DNA of 64,000 nt from Raoultibacter massiliensis (GTDB lineage: Bacteria; Actinomycetota; Coriobacteriia; Coriobacteriales; Eggerthellaceae): positions 299,461 to 363,460 of the forward strand of contig NZ_LT962670.1 of NCBI RefSeq assembly GCF_900199545.1. The letters are read 5' to 3'. How positions within the stretch are numbered: position 1 is the stretch's first letter; the number at the start of each line of letters is the position of its first letter. The notes below the pieces were generated by a model. That model did not search any database, had not been told where the DNA came from, and was given only the letters and a program-made list of their open reading frames with translations. Below, in pieces: positions 26,571 to 36,420 of this stretch. A program made the position numbers and the translations under genes.

Positions 26571-28796
26571 ATGGTATATTGTGCGCATGTGCGTCCCGAA
26601 GATGGTCGCAAGGAATCCATTGCCGATCATTTGCACGAGGTAGCGGAAATGGCTTCGGAATTCGCGAGCGTGTTTGGAGCCGAAACTTGGGCTTACGCGG
26701 CAGGGCTTGCTCATGACATCGGTAAATACTCCGATGCATTCCAGCATCGAATTCTTGGGGGCGGCCCCGTTGTGGACCATTCGACTGCCGGTGCCTACGA
26801 GATTGACGAACTCGGTTTATCTGCGCTCGCTTATTGCATTGCGGGGCACCATGGTGGGCTTCCCGACGGTGGCACGAAGGCGGATGAGCCAGGCGACCCT
26901 ACGCTTCATGGACGTTTGCTGAAGGCCGCAGAAGGAGGCATTCAGCCCTACGAAGCCTTTCGAGGTGAAATCGACCTCCAGAAGCCCGATACGCCGCGAT
27001 TCTTCGCTCAATCGTTCGAGCCTTCGGAAGAGTGCTTCGCTTTGGCGTTTTTAACTCGAATGATTTTTTCCTGCCTGGTTGATGCGGATTTTCTTTGTAC
27101 CGAACGCTTTATGAGCGGCGATGCGCGCGAAGGGTTGTCCGCGGAAACGTTGAGCGAGCTTTGCAATAAGCTCGAGAAGAAGCTCGAATCGTTCTATCCT
27201 CCGAAAACTCCGCTCAACGAAGTGCGCTGTTCGATTCTCGACGCATGCGCGCGTGCCGCAGAGGAAGCGCCAGGCGTTTTCTCCCTAACCGTTCCAACGG
27301 GTGGTGGGAAAACGTATGCATCGCTTCGGTTTGCCCTCAGGCATGCGACGTCGGGAGCGTCGAGTGCACGTCGCGTTATTTATTGTCTTCCATATGTCTC
27401 AATTATCGAGCAGAACGCCGCTGTGTTTCGCGAAGTGCTGGGCGCGAGAAACGTACTGGAACATCATGCGAATTTCGATTTCGATGAACATGAAGACGAG
27501 GGCGGAGCCCTGCGGCTGGCAACGGAGAACTGGGATGCCCCCGTGGTTGTAACCACCAATGTACAGTTTTTCGAATCGCTTTATGCAAGCAAGACTTCCC
27601 GGTGCCGAAAGCTTCACAACATCGCCGGCAGTGTAATTGTGCTCGATGAAGCGCAAATGCTTCCCACCAAGCAGCTGCTTCCCTGCGTGAGGGCGTTGGC
27701 AGAGTTGGTCAGGCATTACGGTTGCACGGTTGTGCTTTGCACGGCAACACAGCCTTCGTTGAATGGGTTGTTCGGCGAGTACGGTTGTGCGGTGCGCGAG
27801 ATCGTTGCCGATCCGGCTGGTCTTGCCCGGAAGCTCAAGCGCGTGACGTATCGCTACGTTCCATCTCTGTCCGATGAGGATCTCGCTGCTCGCATGAACG
27901 GGCATGATCAAGTCTTGTGCATCGTGAACAGCCGAAGGCAGGCGGGAATCGTATACGGATTGCTTGATGACGAAGGGTCGTATCATCTTTCGACGCTGAT
28001 GCACCCAGTCCACCGAAGCCGCGTTCTCAAAGAGATACGCGAACGTTTGGCAAGCGGCTTGACCTGCCGGGTTGTATCGACGAGCTTGATCGAGGCCGGA
28101 GTCGACATCGATTTTCCCGTAGCCTATCGTGCGCTTGCGGGCATAGACAGCATGATACAGGCGTCGGGACGGGTGAATCGCAATGCGCGCGCATCGGCGG
28201 AAAGTAGCCTGGTGCACCTCTTTGCGCCCAGCGAGCGGTATGCGCTTCCATCCGATCTTGAGCAGAAAGCGGCGATCGCGCGAGGGATACTGCGGCGGCT
28301 TGGCGAAACTTCGGATCCCGAAGGCTCGATTGCCGATGGGGGTTCAGGCGATGATGAAATCGCATGCGACATCGGTTCGCTCGAAATCATCGAGAGCTAC
28401 TTTACCGAGTTGTACGGATTGCGGAGGGATAATCTCGATGCGAACCACGTTCTATCGAGCCTATCGAGATACCAGAATATAAGATCGATCCCTTTCGAGC
28501 GAGCTGCTCAAGATTTTCAGATGATCGAGGACGGGTCGGTGTCCGTTGTCGTACCCGCCGATGAAATTGCCGAGGATATAGCGGCGATACGGCGAGAAGA
28601 TGCGTCGCGCAACGCACTGCGTCGTATCGGCAGGTATTCGGTTGGTGTTTACGACCAGGATATCAAGGCATTGTTGCGCGCAGGTGCCGTCGAAGCCGTT
28701 GCGAAGGGAATGTACCTTCTGCTGGATCAGGCGAGGTACAGCGAAAAAACCGGTTTGGATTGTGTCTCTGAAGAGGGGAAAGGGCTGTTCTTCTAG
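26571..28796 (+). CDS. cas3: Cas3 nuclease-helicase (type I-C)
   Basis: Effector nuclease of 741 residues recruited by Cascade to degrade target DNA. An N-terminal HD nuclease domain (GLAHDIGKYSDAFQ with later AGHHGGLPDGG) is followed by the SF2 helicase: Walker A VPTGGGKTYASLRF, motif II VLDEAQMLP, motif III-like LCTATQPS, and motif VI ASGRVNRNARA. AAAAGGAGTCC precedes the ATG. It heads the operon; a 214-base gap separates it from cas5. Confidence 0.95.
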   Translation: MVYCAHVRPEDGRKESIADHLHEVAEMASEFASVFGAETWAYAAGLAHDIGKYSDAFQHRILGGGPVVDHSTAGAYEIDELGLSALAYCIAGHHGGLPDGGTKADEPGDPTLHGRLLKAAEGGIQPYEAFRGEIDLQKPDTPRFFAQSFEPSEECFALAFLTRMIFSCLVDADFLCTERFMSGDAREGLSAETLSELCNKLEKKLESFYPPKTPLNEVRCSILDACARAAEEAPGVFSLTVPTGGGKTYASLRFALRHATSGASSARRVIYCLPYVSIIEQNAAVFREVLGARNVLEHHANFDFDEHEDEGGALRLATENWDAPVVVTTNVQFFESLYASKTSRCRKLHNIAGSVIVLDEAQMLPTKQLLPCVRALAELVRHYGCTVVLCTATQPSLNGLFGEYGCAVREIVADPAGLARKLKRVTYRYVPSLSDEDLAARMNGHDQVLCIVNSRRQAGIVYGLLDDEGSYHLSTLMHPVHRSRVLKEIRERLASGLTCRVVSTSLIEAGVDIDFPVAYRALAGIDSMIQASGRVNRNARASAESSLVHLFAPSERYALPSDLEQKAAIARGILRRLGETSDPEGSIADGGSGDDEIACDIGSLEIIESYFTELYGLRRDNLDANHVLSSLSRYQNIRSIPFERAAQDFQMIEDGSVSVVVPADEIAEDIAAIRREDASRNALRRIGRYSVGVYDQDIKALLRAGAVEAVAKGMYLLLDQARYSEKTGLDCVSEEGKGLFF

Positions 28797-29010
28797 GAAG
28801 TGCACGAGGTGCAAAGGTCTTTCGAATCAACCTAGATTCTGAAGATAGTTTCGTGTTTCCGTACCTTGATAACCGAATACAAAGAAATCGGAAAACTTGA
28901 TTTGAAGCGAGCCGACAAAAGCGCGGGGACGGATTCAGGGCCTATGCGTTTTGCATTCAGTGTACGAATGGATCAAAAACAATTTCAAGAAAAAGAAAGG
29001 AGGTGTCCTT

Positions 29011-29676
29011 ATGGCATATGGAATACAGGTTGAAGTATGGGGGGATCGCGCGCTGTTCACGAGGCCCGAGCTATCTGTAGAAAGAGTAACGTACGATGTG
29101 ATCACGCCGAGCGCGGCGAGGGGCCTTCTCGAAAGCATCTACTGGCATCCTGGGCTTCGTTATACCATCGATCGCATCCATGTTCTCAATCCGATACGAT
29201 TCACAAACGTTCGCCGTAACGAAGTGAAATCGAAAGCTCTTGCTAGTTCTATAAAAAGCTACATGGTAAACGGTGGCGAAACTCCCTCGATAAACACGAA
29301 AGAAGACATCCAGCAGCGAGCTTCGCTCATCCTGACCGATGTGCGTTACGTGCTCGAGGCCCATTTCGAACTTACCGATCGGGCGAAACCGGAAGATAAT
29401 CCAGGCAAATTCAAGGACATCATTCGGCGGAGGCTGGAAAGAGGACAGTGCTATTCGATGCCGTATTTCGGCACGAGGGAATTTCCTGCCCACTTCAGAG
29501 CGTACGAGGGTTCGCAGCCCCCGAGCGGATTCTACCAGGGAAAGGGCGAACGCGATTTCGGGCTCATGTTGTACGACATGGATTATTCGGACACTCGAAA
29601 CATCACTCCCATGTTCTTTCGGGCTGTGATGCGCGATGGCGTTATCGATGTATCGGGGAGCGAGGTGTTCAGATGA
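29011..29676 (+). CDS. cas5c: Cas5c (Cas5d), crRNA-processing subunit
   Basis: 221-residue RAMP protein which in type I-C takes the place of Cas6 and cuts pre-crRNA. The start AYGIQVEVWGDRALFTRPE and PSAARGLLESIYWHP are characteristic, as is FYQGKGERDFGLMLYDMDY near the end. The ATG at 29011 has AAAGGAGGTG upstream; the frame is open to 28951 but without a site. The stop overlaps the start of cas8c (ATGA), so translation is coupled. Confidence 0.95.
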   Translation: MAYGIQVEVWGDRALFTRPELSVERVTYDVITPSAARGLLESIYWHPGLRYTIDRIHVLNPIRFTNVRRNEVKSKALASSIKSYMVNGGETPSINTKEDIQQRASLILTDVRYVLEAHFELTDRAKPEDNPGKFKDIIRRRLERGQCYSMPYFGTREFPAHFRAYEGSQPPSGFYQGKGERDFGLMLYDMDYSDTRNITPMFFRAVMRDGVIDVSGSEVFR

Positions 29677-31424
29677 TCCTCCAATCTCTCGTGGAATATT
29701 ACGAGCAGCTGCTCGAAGACGATCCCGATTCCGTGGCTCCGCCCGGTTGGTGTCCCCGCAACATCGCTTTCATGCTCGAGCTGACATCGGGGGGAGAGCT
29801 TCTCAACATTTTGCCTGCCGAAGAGAAGCGCGGGTGGCCAAGAATGGTGCCTGAGCAAGCGAAGAGATCGTCGGGCGTTGAAGCCAACCTTCTGTGCGAC
29901 AACGCGAGCTACCTGCTCGGCATCGACGCAAAAGGTAAGCCGGAACGGTCGCTGCAGTGTTTCTCCGCATCGAAGGAAAAGCACCTGGCATTCTTGAGAG
30001 ACCTGCAGTCCGATGCTGCTTTAGCCGTTAAAGCGTTCTTCGAATCGTGGCAACCCGAGAATGCTCTTGACCACGCGGCAGTCAAAGAGGCAGGCGAAGG
30101 CTTATTGGCCGGGGGAAATCTCGCGTTTCGGGTGAACGGACGCGAAGTGCTTGATGATGCCGTTATCAAAAATGCATGGGATCGTTCGTATGCGAGCCCT
30201 TCTGACGGTGCGGTTGTCATGACGTGCCTCGTAACGGGCGAAAAAGCTCCGATTGCCCGCTTACACCCGTCGATCAGGGGAGTTGTCGGTGCCCAGTCGA
30301 TGGGAGCGTCTCTCGTCGGTTTCAATTCTCGAGCATTCGAATCTTACGGACGCGATGAAGAGCAGGGCCTCAATGCACCGGTCAGCGAATATGCAACCTT
30401 CGCCTACACGACGGCGCTCAACTACCTGCTCGCTGATCGCAAGCATCATATTCGGCTCGGCGATACGACGGTCGTGTATTGGGCGGAAAAAAACGATGCA
30501 GCGTGTTCAGGCATGTTTTCTCAAGCATTAGGGGCCCCTTCGATCGATGACGAGGAAACGAACCCGGACGATTTGATCGATGCGATCATGGAGAAGCTCG
30601 AAAAGGGATTGTTGTCGCGGGAGGTCGATGTCGATGCGACCTTCTACGTGCTCGGGCTTGCTCCTAATGCTGCGCGTGTGTCGGTGCGTTTCTTCCTGCG
30701 GGATACATTCGGCACGATGATCGGCAACGTAGGCAATCACTATAAGCGACTCGACATAGTGCACGCCTCATACGAAAGGCGATACCTATCGCCATACCGG
30801 TTGCTTGCAGAAACAGCTAACCCGAATGCGCGCGATCCTGCGGCAAGTTCGGTGCTGGGTGGAGCGCTCATGCGATCCATCATCGAAGACCTGCGTTATC
30901 CAGAGGCTTTCTTCAGCAACGCGCTTCTTCGCGTACGGGCATCGCAGGACAACGACGAGCAACGAACGCGAAAAGTCACACGAGGGCGTGCGGCAATTCT
31001 GAAAGCGTGTCTTATTAAAAACTACCATCAAAGCGAGGAGGTTGTTACCGTGTCGCTCAACGAAGATAGAGATGATGCACCGTATGTGCTGGGAAGGCTG
31101 TTTGCGATACTGGAGAGCATACAGGAGGCGGCGAATCCGACAATCAAGAGAACTATCAAGGCAACGTATTTCGATTCTGCCGCGTCGACTCCGGCAAGCA
31201 TCTTTCCTTTGATTATCAAGCTTGCTGGGAGCCATCTGCAAAAAATATCGCAAGACAGAAAAGGACTTGCCGTTCACTATGAAAAGCAAGTAGGTACCCT
31301 GTGCGACAAGATGCAGGCATTTCCGAAAAGGCTCTCTCTTGAGGATCAAGGCTCGTTTGTTTTGGGCTATTACCAGCAGGTCCAGGATCGCTATACGAAA
31401 AAAGAAGACGAACAGGAGGCATAA
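29673..31424 (+). CDS. cas8c: Cas8c (Csd1), Cascade large subunit
   Basis: 583-residue large subunit of the type I-C surveillance complex; it recognises the PAM and in this subtype an internal start in the same gene is known to produce a small Cas11-like subunit. The N-terminal block ILQSLVEYYEQLLEDD and PARLHPSIRGVVGAQSMGASLVGFN region (seen as LHPSIRGVVGAQSMG) are typical of Csd1. The ATG at 29673 overlaps the cas5 stop; longer in-frame starts run back through cas5 and are not credible. Confidence 0.94.
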   Translation: MILQSLVEYYEQLLEDDPDSVAPPGWCPRNIAFMLELTSGGELLNILPAEEKRGWPRMVPEQAKRSSGVEANLLCDNASYLLGIDAKGKPERSLQCFSASKEKHLAFLRDLQSDAALAVKAFFESWQPENALDHAAVKEAGEGLLAGGNLAFRVNGREVLDDAVIKNAWDRSYASPSDGAVVMTCLVTGEKAPIARLHPSIRGVVGAQSMGASLVGFNSRAFESYGRDEEQGLNAPVSEYATFAYTTALNYLLADRKHHIRLGDTTVVYWAEKNDAACSGMFSQALGAPSIDDEETNPDDLIDAIMEKLEKGLLSREVDVDATFYVLGLAPNAARVSVRFFLRDTFGTMIGNVGNHYKRLDIVHASYERRYLSPYRLLAETANPNARDPAASSVLGGALMRSIIEDLRYPEAFFSNALLRVRASQDNDEQRTRKVTRGRAAILKACLIKNYHQSEEVVTVSLNEDRDDAPYVLGRLFAILESIQEAANPTIKRTIKATYFDSAASTPASIFPLIIKLAGSHLQKISQDRKGLAVHYEKQVGTLCDKMQAFPKRLSLEDQGSFVLGYYQQVQDRYTKKEDEQEA

Positions 31425-31427
31425 GCC

Positions 31428-32321
31428 ATGAGCAAGCCGATTGAAAACCGATACGATTTCGTTGTCTATTTCGACGTTGAGAACGGCAATCCGAACGGGG
31501 ATCCCGATGCCGGCAATATGCCGCGTATCGACCCGGAAACAAGTTACGGGCTTGTAACCGACGTTTGCTTGAAGCGCAAGATTCGCAATTACGTCGAAAC
31601 CGTCAAGGAGGGCTCGACGGGCTTCGAGATATACATCAAGGACGGCGTCTCGCTCAACTCGAGCGACAACAGAGCTCTCGCGGAATTGGGGGTAGACGCG
31701 AAAGACATCAAGAAGCTCAAGAAAGACGATCCTGCAATCGATGGCAAGATACGCGATTTCATGTGCAAAACGTTTTACGATGTAAGAACGTTCGGCGCGG
31801 TTATGACGACTTTCGTCAAAGGCGCCCTCAATTGCGGCCAGGTGCGCGGCCCGGTGCAGCTCACGTTCGCGAGAAGCGTCGACCCCATCATCCCAGAGGA
31901 GATCACCATCACGCGCGTTGCGATAACGACCGACGACGACGCTGCGAAAAAGGGGACGGAGATGGGGCGCAAATACATCGTGCCGTACGCTCTTTATCGC
32001 TGCGAAGGCTATGTGTCGGCTAACCTTGCAAGGAAGACCACCGGTTTCTCCGAAGAGGATCTTCAGCTGTTATGGGATGCTGTAATCAACATGTTCGAAC
32101 ATGACCATTCGGCGGCCCGCGGCAAGATGTCGGTGCGGGGGCTCATCGTGTTCAAGCATGATAGCGAGCTGGGAAATGCGCCGTCGTACAAGCTATTCGA
32201 TGCCATTAGCATCGCCAAGAAAGAAGGCGTGGAATCGCCTCGTTCCATCAACGATTATGAGGGTATCAGCATAGACGAGTCGGCAATTCCCGAGGGAGTG
32301 ACCTGCATCAAGATGGTGTAG
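31428..32321 (+). CDS. cas7c: Cas7c (Csd2), Cascade backbone
   Basis: 297-residue RAMP protein that polymerises along the crRNA. The start NRYDFVVYFDVENGNPNGDP and the block DVRTFGAVMTTF, with GQVRGPVQLTFARSVDPI, are diagnostic of Csd2. It begins three bases after the cas8c stop with AGGAGGCATAAGCC upstream. Confidence 0.95.
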   Translation: MSKPIENRYDFVVYFDVENGNPNGDPDAGNMPRIDPETSYGLVTDVCLKRKIRNYVETVKEGSTGFEIYIKDGVSLNSSDNRALAELGVDAKDIKKLKKDDPAIDGKIRDFMCKTFYDVRTFGAVMTTFVKGALNCGQVRGPVQLTFARSVDPIIPEEITITRVAITTDDDAAKKGTEMGRKYIVPYALYRCEGYVSANLARKTTGFSEEDLQLLWDAVINMFEHDHSAARGKMSVRGLIVFKHDSELGNAPSYKLFDAISIAKKEGVESPRSINDYEGISIDESAIPEGVTCIKMV

Positions 32322-32324
32322 CCG

Positions 32325-32987
32325 ATGTATGCCGAGGACGATTACTTGGCCTTGTCGGGTATTCAGCATTTTGCGTTTTGCCGCCGGCAGTGGGCGCTTA
32401 TACATATCGAACAGGTTTGGGCTGAGAATATCTTGACGGTTCAGGGCGACATCATGCACGAACGTGCGCACGATGAAGCGTTTCGAGAACGTAGGGGCGA
32501 CACACTGATCGTGCGAAGCCTATCGGTCTTTTCGGCTAAGCTGGGGCTTTCGGGCAAATGCGACGTTGTCGAATTTCATCGCAGCAAGGATGGCCATCCT
32601 CTCTTCGGGGAGGATGGCCTATGGAGAGAATGTCCTGTCGAGTACAAGCGAGGTCGCAGCAAAGCAACGGATATCGATCGATTGCAGCTATGCGCGCAGG
32701 TGCTGTGCTTGGAAGAGATGTTCGGAAGCGATATCGCCGTCGGCTATCTGTTCTACGGAGAGACAAAATCGCGCGAGCGCGTTGAGTTCGATGCATCCCT
32801 TCGAAGTCAAGTGATCGAGAAGGTGGCAGATATGCACCGGCTTTACGCGCGAAGGCATACCCCGAAAGTCAAACCAAATGCGGCATGCCGCGCGTGCTCC
32901 CTTTTCGACATCTGCGTTCCGAAGCTGCAGCAGCGGCAATCAGTGAAGGAATACATCGCCGCTCGGATAGGGGAAGATGCGCTATGA
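32325..32987 (+). CDS. cas4: Cas4 exonuclease
   Basis: 220-residue RecB-like nuclease with an Fe-S cluster, which trims prespacers and selects the PAM with Cas1-Cas2. Landmarks: LSGIQHFAFCRRQWALIHIE (first Cys), VEYKRGRSK (catalytic Glu/Lys) and the C-terminal Cys trio ACRACSLFDIC. Three bases after cas7c; its stop overlaps the cas1 start. Confidence 0.94.
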   Translation: MYAEDDYLALSGIQHFAFCRRQWALIHIEQVWAENILTVQGDIMHERAHDEAFRERRGDTLIVRSLSVFSAKLGLSGKCDVVEFHRSKDGHPLFGEDGLWRECPVEYKRGRSKATDIDRLQLCAQVLCLEEMFGSDIAVGYLFYGETKSRERVEFDASLRSQVIEKVADMHRLYARRHTPKVKPNAACRACSLFDICVPKLQQRQSVKEYIAARIGEDAL

Positions 32988-34015
32988 GGCACTTGCTCAA
33001 TACGCTATACGTGTTTACCGAGGATGCGTACATTGGGCTCGATGGGGAGAATGCGGTTATACGGCAAAACGAGAAAGAGCTGGGCCGTATTCCGCTCCAT
33101 ACGATCGAAGGAATCCTATGCTTTTCGTATCGGGGCGCAAGCCCGAGTTTGATGGGAGCTTGCGCAGAGCGCGGCATCGCTCTTTCGTTTTTCAGCCCTA
33201 AAGGAAGGTATCTTGCAGGCGTACATGGGGAAGATCGCGGGAACGTGCTGTTGCGAAAAACCCAATATGCTTGCTCGGAAGACGACGCTCGGAGCTTAGA
33301 GTTGGCGAGGAGTTTCATTATCGGCAAGCTCTATAACTCGCGCTGGGTCCTAGAGCGGGCTACGAGAGACCATGGAATGAGAGTTGATGTCGAAAGGCTA
33401 AAGCTTGCTTCGGCTGCCCTAGGGTCATCGATTGCCGAAATCGGTCGATGCGATTCCCTGGATTCCCTTCGAGGCATCGAAGGCGAGGCTGCATCGAGGT
33501 ATTTCGGAGTATTCGACGAGCTGATTTTGCGCCATAAAGAATCATTTACGTTTGAAGCAAGACGACGAAGACCTCCGACTGATCCCGTGAACGCCATGCT
33601 CTCTCTTTTCTACACGGTGCTTGCCACCGATTGTGCGGCAGCGCTCGAGGGGGTGGGTCTCGATCCGTACGTCGGGTTCCTCCATGCCGATAGACCAGGA
33701 CGCAAATCCCTCTCCCTTGATCTTATGGAGGAGCTGAGAGCCGTCATGGTTGACCGATTTGTTATCTCGGCGATCAATAATAGAATCATCGATCCCACGT
33801 GCTTCGACTACCGAGAGTCGGGAGAGGTGCGATTGAGCGACGATGGCAGGAGAGCGCTATTCGATTCATGGCAGGAAAGAAAGAGGGATACGATCGTTCA
33901 TCCGTTTCTCAAGGAGAAAATCCCCTGGGGCTTGGTCCCCCATGTTCAAGCGCTCCTGCTTGCTAGGGCTCTGAGAGGGGATATGGATGGCTATCCCCCA
34001 TTCATGTGGAAATGA
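32984..34015 (+). CDS. cas1: Cas1 integrase
   Basis: 343-residue spacer integrase of the I-C type. N-terminal beta domain RHLLNTLYVFTEDAYIGLDG; catalytic residues appear in NAMLSLFYTVLATD, the region GLDPYVGFLHADRPGRKSLSLDLMEE (quoted in part: GFLHADRPGRKSL) and IVHPFLKEKIPWG. ATG at 32984 overlaps the cas4 stop (ATGA). Confidence 0.95.
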   Translation: MRHLLNTLYVFTEDAYIGLDGENAVIRQNEKELGRIPLHTIEGILCFSYRGASPSLMGACAERGIALSFFSPKGRYLAGVHGEDRGNVLLRKTQYACSEDDARSLELARSFIIGKLYNSRWVLERATRDHGMRVDVERLKLASAALGSSIAEIGRCDSLDSLRGIEGEAASRYFGVFDELILRHKESFTFEARRRRPPTDPVNAMLSLFYTVLATDCAAALEGVGLDPYVGFLHADRPGRKSLSLDLMEELRAVMVDRFVISAINNRIIDPTCFDYRESGEVRLSDDGRRALFDSWQERKRDTIVHPFLKEKIPWGLVPHVQALLLARALRGDMDGYPPFMWK

Positions 34016-34314
34016 GGCGTGCTGTGCTGACGGTGATTACCTATGATGTCAATACGGAAGATGCTGACGGAAGGCGTCGTTTGAGAAAGGTGGCTAAACA
34101 TTGCGTAAACTACGGCCAGCGCGTGCAAAACTCGGTATTTGAATGCGATGCCGACGCCGCCACGATGGCGCGCATTAGAAATGATTTGATAAAGCTCATT
34201 GACCAGGATAGGGATAGTTTAAGGTTTTACTATCTTGGCAACTCGTATCGTACGAAAATCGAACACATCGGTGCAAAGCCATCATACGATCCAGAAGGTT
34301 TCCTTTCCTTGTGA
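34012..34314 (+). CDS. cas2: Cas2
   Basis: 100-residue Cas2, structural partner of Cas1 in spacer integration. The ferredoxin-like start VITYDVNTEDADGRRRLRKV and YGQRVQNSVFEC are classic for type I-C. I chose the ATG at 34012, overlapping the cas1 stop as ATGA; an in-frame GTG at 34006 and one at 34024 are alternatives. The CRISPR leader follows its stop. Confidence 0.95.
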   Translation: MRRAVLTVITYDVNTEDADGRRRLRKVAKHCVNYGQRVQNSVFECDADAATMARIRNDLIKLIDQDRDSLRFYYLGNSYRTKIEHIGAKPSYDPEGFLSL

Positions 34315-34469
34315 CGCTCGGTGCGAGCATGGGGCGAACAGGGCTTCGCGCAGGAGCTTCGCACCGAAATCATGCCGTCTTGGTTTAATTTGACCGATCT
34401 GAAAGCCAATAAGATTAGGGGATATCCCTTATGTTGTGGGATAGCCTGAGAGTAATACAAAATATTGCA

Positions 34470-34971
34470 GTCACTCCCCGCATGGGGAGTGCGGGTTGAA
34501 ATTTTATGTCATCCTCAAAGCCTTGGACGTTAACGTCACTCCCCGCATGGGGAGTGCGGGTTGAAATTGCATTGGGTTAGCTCTCATAACGCGCGATCTG
34601 GTCACTCCCCGCATGGGGAGTGCGGGTTGAAATTTGAGTACCCAAGAAACTGGCCCAGCATAGGCTTTGTCACTCCCCGCATGGGGAGTGCGGGTTGAAA
34701 TCGCCCACGTGGAAAAACACAACGGCGTGATCGAGGTCACTCCCCGCATGGGGAGTGCGGGTTGAAATCAAAAGTAAGCGCGCCCCAAAAACGTGAGAAA
34801 ACGGTCACTCCCCGCATGGGGAGTGCGGGTTGAAATTGAAACGTTCGGCCCCTTGTTGCAACAGGCGGGGGTCACTCCCCGCATGGGGAGTGCGGGTTGA
34901 AATAACGCCTGCTTTTCCATGGTTATCATATTTCGTACGTCACTCCCCGCATGGGGAGTGACGCTTGAGAT
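34470..34971 (+). CRISPR. Type I-C CRISPR array, 8 repeats, 7 spacers
   Basis: 33-base repeats begin GTCACTCCCCGCATGG and end GCGGGTTGAAAT, with an internal palindrome ACTCCCCGCATGGGGAGT that forms the crRNA hairpin; this is the I-C repeat class. Repeats start at 34470, 34535, 34601, 34669, 34736, 34804, 34871 and 34939. Spacers are 32-35 bases. The last repeat is degenerate in its 3' third (GACGCTTGAGAT), marking the old end, so the leader is 34315-34469, directly after cas2. None of the spacers shows an obvious match elsewhere in this window. Confidence 0.98.
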
Positions 34972-35157
34972 TGGAAACGAACGATCGCTTTGGAATTGCG
35001 TCTTCGCCATTTCCTGCACGTAAAGTGCGTACAGAAACCGAAGACGTCGCCAGCGTTTTCTTTGCTTTTGGATTTTCTAAACGGAGGAGCGAGCTTAAGC
35101 CTTGCCGAGGTTTTTCCACCGAATGCCTCTGTGGGGTTTCGAGCGGTTCGGTCTGAT

Positions 35158-35601
35158 CTAGATTAGCTCCTTAAGTCCTTCCCGTAGTTTTTCCACAACA
35201 TCAACGCAGGTGGCAACATCTTTTTCGGGGATGTCCTCGAACAGCATGTCAATTACGTCGCCGATCTTCTCATCGTAGAGCTGCGCGAGTTCTCGCCCGC
35301 TTTTTGTCGGCTCCACCGATAATGTGCGACTATCGTTTTCGTCGATGCTGAGAGTAACGTAGCCGGCACGCTCGAGTTTGAGCAGAATCTGTTTGATGTT
35401 CTGATGAGAGGCGCCGTTTGCTTCAGAGAGCTCGGTGAGTGAAGGCGGCTCATCGAACGAGCAGAGCGAAGCAAGCAACAGGACTTGGCGGCCCGAGAGG
35501 CCGAAAAAGCTCTTTCGCTCGACGTATTTAAGCCTGACGCTGAAGTACGAGAGGCTCCGAAGCAGCTGGCGCTCGGTTGAATCAGTGGGTTTGTACTGCA
35601 T
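35158..35601 (-). CDS. MarR family transcriptional regulator
   Basis: 147-residue winged-helix regulator. The DNA-binding core is SLTELSEANGASHQNIKQILLKLERAGYV with the wing SIDENDSRTLSVEPT (quoted segments only), flanked by dimerisation helices at both ends. It starts at ATG 35601. A 15-base inverted repeat lies about 35 bases upstream and is a likely autoregulatory operator. The ligand is unknown; the divergent universal stress gene may be a target. Confidence 0.88.
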   Translation of the reverse strand: MQYKPTDSTERQLLRSLSYFSVRLKYVERKSFFGLSGRQVLLLASLCSFDEPPSLTELSEANGASHQNIKQILLKLERAGYVTLSIDENDSRTLSVEPTKSGRELAQLYDEKIGDVIDMLFEDIPEKDVATCVDVVEKLREGLKELI

Positions 35602-35635
35602 GGAGTTCCTTTCGCATGTGAGGATGATCTTCCAT

Positions 35636-35650
35636 ACTTATATAATAAGT
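35636..35650. promoter_or_regulatory. Inverted repeat ACTTATATAATAAGT (MarR operator candidate)
   Basis: Perfect six-base arms ACTTAT / ATAAGT around ATA, in the divergent region between marR and the universal stress gene. TATAAT-like bases lie inside it, so a bound repressor would cover a -10 element. Confidence 0.6.
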
Positions 35651-35813
35651 TGCATGAACGAAATTGCCAGAACCGTTGGATGTCTGTAACAAACCATGAA
35701 CAGTTCGGCGCGATATACTGAATGAGTTAGCCCTGTTTGGTGGCTGACGAGAAAGGCAAGGTTGGGCAAGCGGTGCAGCAGCGCCGGTTCTGGTTATGAA
35801 AGGAAGGGACGGC

Positions 35814-36242
35814 ATGGCTCTCAAAAAGATTCTTGTAGCATATGATGGTTCCGATCTCGCTGAAAAGGCGCTCGATTTGGCGCTCGATATCGCGGTGCCT
35901 AACACTGAAACGGCTATCGACGTCGTGAATGTGGTGCCGATTCCGCTGCTCAATGAAACGCAGGCGATCAGCTTCAAGGAGATCACCGATCTGATGATTG
36001 AAGACGGGGAAGACACGCTATGCAAGACGCACGACAAGATCGAGCCTTTGGGCGATCGCGCGAATACGCTGCTGCTTACGGGCACGGCGCCCGCCTCCGA
36101 GCTTTTGAAATTGGCGAGCAGCGGGCACTACGATCTGATCGTGTTGGGCAATCGCGGCCTCTCGGGGCTCAAGGAGTACATGGGAAGCGTGAGCTACAAG
36201 GTGTTTCATGGGGCGGATATTCCTGTCCTTGTGGCGAAATAG
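35814..36242 (+). CDS. Universal stress protein UspA family
   Basis: 142-residue cytoplasmic Usp with the alpha/beta fold start KKILVAYDGSDLAEKALDLA and the nucleotide-binding signature VLGNRGLSGLKEYMGSVSYK (G-x2-G-x9-G-S), so it is of the ATP-binding type. The ATG at 35814 has AAAGGAAGGG upstream; an in-frame ATG at 35796 is less well placed. Usp proteins accumulate in growth arrest and redox stress. Divergent from the MarR gene. Confidence 0.92.
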   Translation: MALKKILVAYDGSDLAEKALDLALDIAVPNTETAIDVVNVVPIPLLNETQAISFKEITDLMIEDGEDTLCKTHDKIEPLGDRANTLLLTGTAPASELLKLASSGHYDLIVLGNRGLSGLKEYMGSVSYKVFHGADIPVLVAK

Positions 36243-36420
36243 CACTCTTGGCGCGGCGCGATCGGGCATCGAGAGCCAAGCGGCGTCGTTGCGCTCATGA
36301 ACTCGGCTGGAAGCGCTCAGTTGCAGCAGCTACGGGCGCTTCTGCGGTAGAAACCTTCGTTCCAATGAACCTCTGACGCCTGCCGATCAGGAGCTATGCG
36401 GTTTTTGCGAACAGTATAGT

